A DNA stretch of 10,808 nt from CAVSUR01 sp052143655 (GTDB lineage: Bacteria; Actinomycetota; Actinomycetes; Streptosporangiales; Streptosporangiaceae). The notes beneath the pieces are model-generated. The model saw only the letters and a list, made by a program, of their open reading frames with translations. It was not told where the DNA came from and made no database searches. A program made the translations under genes and the position numbers. The DNA lies in NCBI GenBank assembly GCA_052143655.1, contig JBKQSL010000029.1, positions 1 to 10,808 on the forward strand, read 5' to 3'. Shown one piece after another: positions 6,215 through 10,808 of this stretch (position 1 is its first letter; every line of letters starts with the position of its first letter).

Positions 6215-6228
6215 GGCCGATGCAGGCC
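6204..6228. terminator. Possible bidirectional terminator between the convergent MFS and ABC genes
   Basis: GGCCTGC (6204-6210) and GCAGGCC (6222-6228) form a 7-bp perfect stem with an 11-nt loop. Being centred in the 59-bp gap between two converging genes, it could end transcription from both sides. No T-run is seen on either strand. Confidence 0.45.
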
Positions 6229-6238
6229 GCGGGCCGGG

Positions 6239-9200
6239 TCAGGCGACCAGCTCGGCGTCCCCGGTGAATGCTGCCCACAGCTCGGCGTAGCGGCCGCCGC
6301 GGTCCAGCAGTTCGTCGTGCGTGCCGATGTCGGCGATCCGGCCCGCCTCCAGCACCACGATCCGGTCGGCCCGGGCCGCGGTGGACAGCCGGTGCGCGAC
6401 GACCAGGGTGGTGCGCCGGGCAGCCAGCCGCTCAGTCGCCCGGTTCACCGCCGCCTCCGAGGCCAGGTCGAGCGCCGCGGTGGCCTCGTCCAGCAGCAGG
6501 ATCGCCGGGTCGACCAGGTAGGCCCGGGCCAGTGCGATGAGCTGCCGCTGGCCGGCGGACAAGTTGCGCCCGCGCTCGGCCACCTCGTGCCGGAACCCGC
6601 CCGGCAGCCGGCCGATCATGTCGAGCGCACCGACGTCGCGGGCCGCCGCCTCTACCTCGGCATCCGTCGCGTCAGGCCGGCCGTAGGCGATCGCGTCCCG
6701 GATGGTGCCCGGCGACAGGTACGGCTCCTGCGGGACCACGCCCAGGTGATGCCGGTAGCCGGCCAGATCCAGTTCCCGCACGTCGGTCCCGTCGACGAGC
6801 AGGCTGCCGCCGGTCACGTCGTAGTACCGGGCTACGAGCTTGACCATCGTGGACTTTCCGGCCCCGGTCTGGCCGACCAGCGCGACGGTCTCGCCGGGCC
6901 GCACCCGCAGGCTCACCCCGGCCAGCGCGTCGGCCGGCTGCCCGGGATAACGGAAGCGCACGTCGCGGAACTCCAGCTCGCCGGCGAGCTTGCCGACCCG
7001 GAGCGGGCTGGCCGCCTCCGGCGTGCTGGTCGGCCGCCGCAGCAGGTCGGAGATCCGGCGCAGCCCGACGGCGGCCTGGTTGTAGCCGTCGAAGACCTGG
7101 GACAGCTGCTGCACCGGCGAGAACAGCAGGTCGATGTACAGCAGGTAGGCGATAAGCCCGCCAGCGCTCAGCGCCCCGCTGTGCACCTCGCCCGCCGCCA
7201 CGAACAAGATCAGCGCGCCCGCCACCGTGGACAGCAGCTGCACGAACGGGAAGTACAGCGCGATGTAGCGCTGCGCCCGCAGCCGGGACCGGCGGTACCG
7301 GTCGCTCAGCGCGGCAAAGTGCTCAAAGTTGCGGCCCTCGCGCCGGTAGGCCTGCGCGGTGCGCAGCCCCGCCACGTTCTCCTGCAGGTCGGCGTTGACG
7401 ATGCTGACCCGCTCCCGGGCCTCGGCGTACGCCTTCGAGGACTTGGCCCGGAACGCCGCGGTCGCGGCCACCAGCACCGGGATGATCGTCAGCAGGGTCA
7501 GGCCGAGCCGGAAGTTGATCAGCAGCAGCGCGACCAGCACGCCGACGAACGTCAGCACGGCGTTAACCATCGTGATCAGCCCGGTCTGCAGGAACGTGTC
7601 CAGCGCGTCCACGTCGGTGGTCATCCGGGTCATGATCCGGCCGGACATCTCCCGCTCGTAGAAGTCCAGGCCCAGCCGCTGCAGGTGGGAGAAGATCTTG
7701 ATCCGCAGCGTGTACAGCATCCGCTCGCCGTTGCGGCCCACGACGTTCGTCTGCACCACGTTGATCAGCCAGTCGGCGGCCACGATCGCGGCGCCGATCA
7801 GCGACACCACGACGATGGCGTGGAACTGCTTGGCGAGGATGCCGTTATCGACCCCGCCGCGGACCAGGATCGGCATGACGATGCTGGCCACGGCGTCCAG
7901 GCCGTCCAGCACCAGCCCGATGAACAGGGCGAGGGCGATGGGGCGCAGCAGCCGCCGCAGGGTGAAGTGCGGATCGGCGGCCCGGGCCGCCTGCTGGCTG
8001 ACGTGCGGCAGCTCGCTGGCCGGCGGCAGCGCGGCCACCTTGGCGAGCAGCTCGGGGGTCGGCGGGATGCCGGCCAGCATGCCGCCGCCCGCGCCGCTGG
8101 CGCTCCGGCTGCCGTGCGCCGCGGCGCCCGTGCCACGGCCGATCGTGGTCCCGGTGACCCTGGTCAGCTGGCCGCCGGCGTCGGCCGCCTCCGGGCCGGA
8201 GTGCGCGGCAGGCGCCTCGGCGGGCCACAGCGCCGGCGTGATGCCCCCGGCCCGCGGGCCCGGGCGCTGCGCTCCGCCGTCTCCGGTCCTGCCGTCTCCG
8301 GTCCTGCCGTCACCGGCGCTGCCGTCCTGCCCGGCGTTCTCGTAGTAGGTCAGCTCGCCGGCGTCGACGCCCTCGGCGTCCTCGCCGGGGCCGGACAGCA
8401 GCAGCCGGTACATCGCGCAGCGCTGCGTCAGTTCCTCGTGCGTGCCCTCATCCACCAGCCGTCCGGCGTCCAGCACCGCGATCCGGTCTGCGAGCTGGAG
8501 GGTGGACCGGCGGTGCGCGATCAGCAGCGTGGTGCGGCCCGCCATCACCCGGCGCAGGGTGGCATGGATCTGCGCCTCGATCCGGGCGTCGATCGCCGAG
8601 GTGGCGTCGTCCAGGACCAGGACGTCCGGGTTGGTGATCAGCGCCCGGGCCAGCGAGACCCGCTGGCGCTGGCCGCCCGACAGGGTCAGGCCCTGCTCGC
8701 CGATGACCGTGTCGTAGCCGTCGGGCAGGCCGGCGATGAACTCGTCGGCCTCCGCGGCGCGGGCCGCGGCCTGGATCTGCTCGAAGGTCGCGTCCGGGCG
8801 GCCGTAGGAGATGTTCGCCCGGATCGTGTCGGAGAACAGGAAGCTGTCCTCCATGACCAGGCCGATCGCCGAGCGCAGCGAGTCCAGCGTCGAGTCGCGC
8901 ACGTCCTGGCCGCTCAGCCGGATGGCGCCGCCGGTCACGTCGTAGAAGCGGGGGAGCAGCAGCGAGATCGTCGACTTGCCAGACCCGGACGTGCCGACCA
9001 GCGCGAGCGTCTCGCCCGGCCGGACCCGCAGCGAGAGGCCCTGCAGTACCGGCTGGGACGGCACGTAGCCGAACCGGACACCGTCCAGCTCGACCTCCGG
9101 CGGGCCGGCCGCAAGCGTCACCGCGCCGGGCCGCTGGGTGATCACCGGGCGCGAGTCGATCACCTCGTAGACCCGGATGACGCTGGCCCGTGCCTCCTGG

Positions 9201-10297
9201 CCGATCGTGACCAGGCTGGTCAGCGCGCGGACGGGGGCGACCAGCTGGCCGATGTACAGCGAGAAGGCGAGGAACACCCCGATCTTGATCGAGCCGTGCA
9301 GGGCCAGCCAGCCGCCGAGCGCGAGGATCCCCACCTGGCCGAACATGGGCACGGCCCCGAGCGCCGGGGTGAAGCGGGCGGACAGCCGGACCACCCGCAC
9401 CCGGGCCGAGTACAGCCGGGTGGCGATGGCCTCCATCCGGCTGGTCTCCTGCTCCTCCTGGCCGAAGCCCTTGACGACGCGCACGCCGGTCACCGCGCCG
9501 TCGACCGCCCCGGCGACCTCGGCCTCCTTCTGCTGCGCGTCCCAGCTGGCGGGGAACAGCCGGCGGCGGGAGGCCAGCGCGATCAGCCACAGCGCGGGCG
9601 CGACCGCGAGCGCGACCAGGGTCAGCACCGGCGACAGCACGGCCATGATGGCCAGCGACGCCACGAACAGCAGCGCGTTGCCGCTGAGCATCGGGACCAT
9701 GCTGAGCAGGCTCTGCACCATGTTCAGGTCGGAGATCGAGCGGCTGACGATCTGGCCGGTGTGCAGCTCGTCCTGGCGCGCGCCGTCGAGCCGGGACAGT
9801 GACTCGAACAGCTTGGTCCGCAGGTCGTGCTGGACTGCCAGCGACAGCTGGCCGCCGCGATAGCGCCGCAGGTAGACGCCGCCGAAGCTGAGCAGCCCGG
9901 TTACGATGAGCAGCGAGGCGCCCAGCCAGATGGGCTCGTGGCGAGCCACGATCGCGCTGTCCACGATCCAGGCCATGATCAGCGGCGTGATCGCCTGCAT
10001 GGCGGTGGCCAGCAGTGAGCCGCCGAGCGCCAGGATCACCAGCCGGGGGTGCTGCCAGCAGTAGCCGATCAGCCGCCGCAGCCAGCCCTCGCCCAGGCCG
10101 CGATCCCGGCTGGGGCGGGCGGCCCGATTCTGGCTGCGGCGCGATGAGCGGCCAGGCCCGCGGGCTGCTTTGCGGCCCGGCTCAGTGGCCGGCCGCCGAG
10201 CCGGGCCGGCCGTCGTGCGGGCGTCTTGCCCGTCCTGGCTGGCGGCGCTGGGGTGGGCTGGGTCAGATGCGGCTGTCCGGTGTCCGCGTGCGCTCAT
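6239..10297 (-). CDS. Fused full-length ABC exporter (TMD-NBD-TMD-NBD), heterodimer-type asymmetric ATP sites
   Basis: This 1352-residue protein joins two type IV (ABCB-like) half-exporters in one chain and probably pumps drugs or lipids out of the cell. A basic, disordered N-terminus (1-75) precedes TMD1. NBD1 has Walker A GTSGSGKST (435-443), a Q-loop with E483 instead of Gln, LSGGQ (539-543), Walker B with D563-D564 where Glu is expected, and H595. A long hydrophilic linker (about 635-775) leads to TMD2. NBD2 has Walker A GQTGAGKST (1142-1150), Q1190, LSAGQ (1246-1250), D1270-E1271 and H1302. One site (NBD2 Walker motifs with NBD1 LSGGQ) is consensus and the other degenerate, as in TM287/288, BmrCD and, as I recall, mycobacterial Rv0194. 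The start ATG overlaps the MarR stop (ATGA) and has GAAAGG five bases upstream. Substrate is unknown; multidrug efflux is inferred from family and regulator. Confidence 0.95.
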   Translation of the reverse strand: MSARGHRTAASDPAHPSAASQDGQDARTTAGPARRPATEPGRKAARGPGRSSRRSQNRAARPSRDRGLGEGWLRRLIGYCWQHPRLVILALGGSLLATAMQAITPLIMAWIVDSAIVARHEPIWLGASLLIVTGLLSFGGVYLRRYRGGQLSLAVQHDLRTKLFESLSRLDGARQDELHTGQIVSRSISDLNMVQSLLSMVPMLSGNALLFVASLAIMAVLSPVLTLVALAVAPALWLIALASRRRLFPASWDAQQKEAEVAGAVDGAVTGVRVVKGFGQEEQETSRMEAIATRLYSARVRVVRLSARFTPALGAVPMFGQVGILALGGWLALHGSIKIGVFLAFSLYIGQLVAPVRALTSLVTIGQEARASVIRVYEVIDSRPVITQRPGAVTLAAGPPEVELDGVRFGYVPSQPVLQGLSLRVRPGETLALVGTSGSGKSTISLLLPRFYDVTGGAIRLSGQDVRDSTLDSLRSAIGLVMEDSFLFSDTIRANISYGRPDATFEQIQAAARAAEADEFIAGLPDGYDTVIGEQGLTLSGGQRQRVSLARALITNPDVLVLDDATSAIDARIEAQIHATLRRVMAGRTTLLIAHRRSTLQLADRIAVLDAGRLVDEGTHEELTQRCAMYRLLLSGPGEDAEGVDAGELTYYENAGQDGSAGDGRTGDGRTGDGGAQRPGPRAGGITPALWPAEAPAAHSGPEAADAGGQLTRVTGTTIGRGTGAAAHGSRSASGAGGGMLAGIPPTPELLAKVAALPPASELPHVSQQAARAADPHFTLRRLLRPIALALFIGLVLDGLDAVASIVMPILVRGGVDNGILAKQFHAIVVVSLIGAAIVAADWLINVVQTNVVGRNGERMLYTLRIKIFSHLQRLGLDFYEREMSGRIMTRMTTDVDALDTFLQTGLITMVNAVLTFVGVLVALLLINFRLGLTLLTIIPVLVAATAAFRAKSSKAYAEARERVSIVNADLQENVAGLRTAQAYRREGRNFEHFAALSDRYRRSRLRAQRYIALYFPFVQLLSTVAGALILFVAAGEVHSGALSAGGLIAYLLYIDLLFSPVQQLSQVFDGYNQAAVGLRRISDLLRRPTSTPEAASPLRVGKLAGELEFRDVRFRYPGQPADALAGVSLRVRPGETVALVGQTGAGKSTMVKLVARYYDVTGGSLLVDGTDVRELDLAGYRHHLGVVPQEPYLSPGTIRDAIAYGRPDATDAEVEAAARDVGALDMIGRLPGGFRHEVAERGRNLSAGQRQLIALARAYLVDPAILLLDEATAALDLASEAAVNRATERLAARRTTLVVAHRLSTAARADRIVVLEAGRIADIGTHDELLDRGGRYAELWAAFTGDAELVA
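8276..8320. repeat. 15-bp in-frame tandem repeat in the ABC linker
   Basis: The unit GCCGTCTCCGGTCCT occurs exactly at 8276-8290 and 8291-8305, with a diverged third copy at 8306-8320. On the coding strand it encodes a Gly-Asp-Gly-Arg-Thr repeat inside the disordered linker between NBD1 and TMD2 (about residues 660-674). A 15-bp unit can expand or contract without breaking the frame. Confidence 0.85.
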
Positions 10298-10808
10298 GCC
10301 TGCCTTTCATCGGGGGAGAAACGGGACTGCGAACCTGGGGCGGCGGGCCGCGGGCTGCGGGAGCCGCGCGGCGTGCTCAGGGAGCCGGGGGCCGCAGGAC
10401 CGGCCCGGTGGCCGCGCCGGTCGTCCAGGGCGGCGTCCAGCCGGGCCAGCGCGGCCAGCACCCCGGCCGGGTCGCCGGTGCCGGCCAGCAGCGAGCCCAG
10501 CCAGTGCGCGTAGGCGGTGTCGGCGCGCTCGACCGCGGCCCGGCCGGCCGCGGTCAGGCACAGCCGCACCACCCGGCGGTCGCCCGGCTCGGCGGTCCGC
10601 TCGGCCAGGCCGGCGGCGACTAGCCCGTCCGCGGTGGCGGTCAGCGTCGGCTTGGCGACGGCCAGCCGCTGGGCCAGCCGGGCGGAGCGCTCGCCGCCCG
10701 CCCCGGCCAGCTTGAGTATCCGGTACTGACGCGCTGTCAGCCCGGTCTGGACGTGTTCCAGCGCCCGGAACAGCCGCATGATGGCCAGTGCGGCCTCCGG
10801 CGCCCGGC
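10294..10808 (-). CDS. MarR-family transcriptional regulator (5' end beyond window)
   Basis: The frame is open to the right edge and ends with TGA at 10296-10294, so 171 codons are visible and the N-terminus is missing. The winged helix is recognisable: 'LTARQYRILKLA', a helix-turn-helix with 'RSARLAQRLAVAKPTLTATA' containing the recognition helix, then 'DGLVAAGLAERTAEPGDRR' and 'VVRLCLTAAG', the wing with its conserved Asp-Arg pair. 'APEAALAIMRLFRALEH' before it fits the dimerisation helix 1, so an internal Met at 10779 is unlikely to be the true start. An unusual Arg/Pro/Ser-rich tail of about 43 residues follows the last helix. The stop overlaps the ABC start as ATGA, so the two are co-translated. 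MarR proteins usually repress their own operon and release DNA on binding a ligand; here that would control the exporter. The promoter and operator lie outside the window. Confidence 0.9.
   Translation of the reverse strand, partial: RAPEAALAIMRLFRALEHVQTGLTARQYRILKLAGAGGERSARLAQRLAVAKPTLTATADGLVAAGLAERTAEPGDRRVVRLCLTAAGRAAVERADTAYAHWLGSLLAGTGDPAGVLAALARLDAALDDRRGHRAGPAAPGSLSTPRGSRSPRPAAPGSQSRFSPDERQA
10303..10308 (-). promoter_or_regulatory. Ribosome binding site of the ABC exporter, inside the MarR coding region
   Basis: On the minus strand GAAAGG (10308-10303) stands five bases before the ATG at 10297. It lies within the last codons of the MarR gene, which fits translational coupling through the ATGA overlap. 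Confidence 0.6.

Noticed and set aside
4836..6278. 480-codon open frame on the minus strand across the MFS gene
   Set aside because: It is rich in Arg, His, Gln and Gly with no hydrophobic pattern or motif, while the plus strand encodes twelve membrane helices.
8276..8320. 15-bp repeats considered as a mobile or regulatory repeat
   Set aside because: They lie inside the ABC coding frame and encode a simple GDGRT linker repeat, so a protein-level explanation suffices.
6317..9802. 1161-codon open frame on the plus strand
   Set aside because: It lies entirely opposite the ABC exporter, whose domains and motifs are unmistakable. Its translation is Gln/Gly/Arg/His/Pro-rich with no domain, as expected for an antisense shadow in high-GC DNA.

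Overview
The window reads as chromosomal DNA of a high-GC actinobacterium. Coding sequence is strongly GC-rich, third codon positions are almost all G or C, GTG starts occur, and every recognisable family (Nramp transporter, GGDEF/EAL membrane protein, HAD-IIA-like protein, MBL hydrolase, MFS exporter, MarR plus fused ABC exporter) has a typical actinobacterial look. I cannot assign genus or family from sequence alone.

Layout, left to right. (1) 1-321 (+): C-terminal end of an Nramp divalent-metal transporter, cut by the window edge. (2) 357-480 (-): a roughly 40-residue C-terminal remnant of a short-chain dehydrogenase/reductase, convergent with the transporter and abutting the next gene's stop. 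(3) 481-2907 (-): an 808-residue c-di-GMP enzyme in the order EAL - about ten membrane helices - GGDEF, with both active sites and the GGDEF inhibitory site apparently intact. (4) A divergent, locally AT-richer spacer with a small palindrome, then 3099-3671 (+): a HAD-like protein whose N-terminal half appears to have lost about 70 residues in frame. (5) 3863-4597 (+): an RNase Z-like MBL-fold hydrolase with a full metal-ligand set. (6) 4878-6179 (+): an MFS exporter behind a plausible promoter. (7) 6239-10297 and 10294 to the right edge (-): a MarR regulator translationally coupled (ATGA overlap) to a 1352-residue fused ABC exporter with one consensus and one degenerate ATP site.

The genes do not form one pathway. 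The clear functional unit is MarR-ABC, a likely ligand-responsive efflux operon. The c-di-GMP protein is probably a stand-alone signalling gene. The HAD, MBL and MFS genes share a direction, but hairpins and spacers of 190-280 bp suggest separate transcription.

I found no tRNA, rRNA, CRISPR array, transposase or phage gene, and no wholly new multi-gene system. The most notable points are the inverted EAL-TM-GGDEF architecture, the in-frame loss of the HAD motif I/II region, the SDR stump fused to the end of the c-di-GMP gene, and small repeat clusters after two stop codons.
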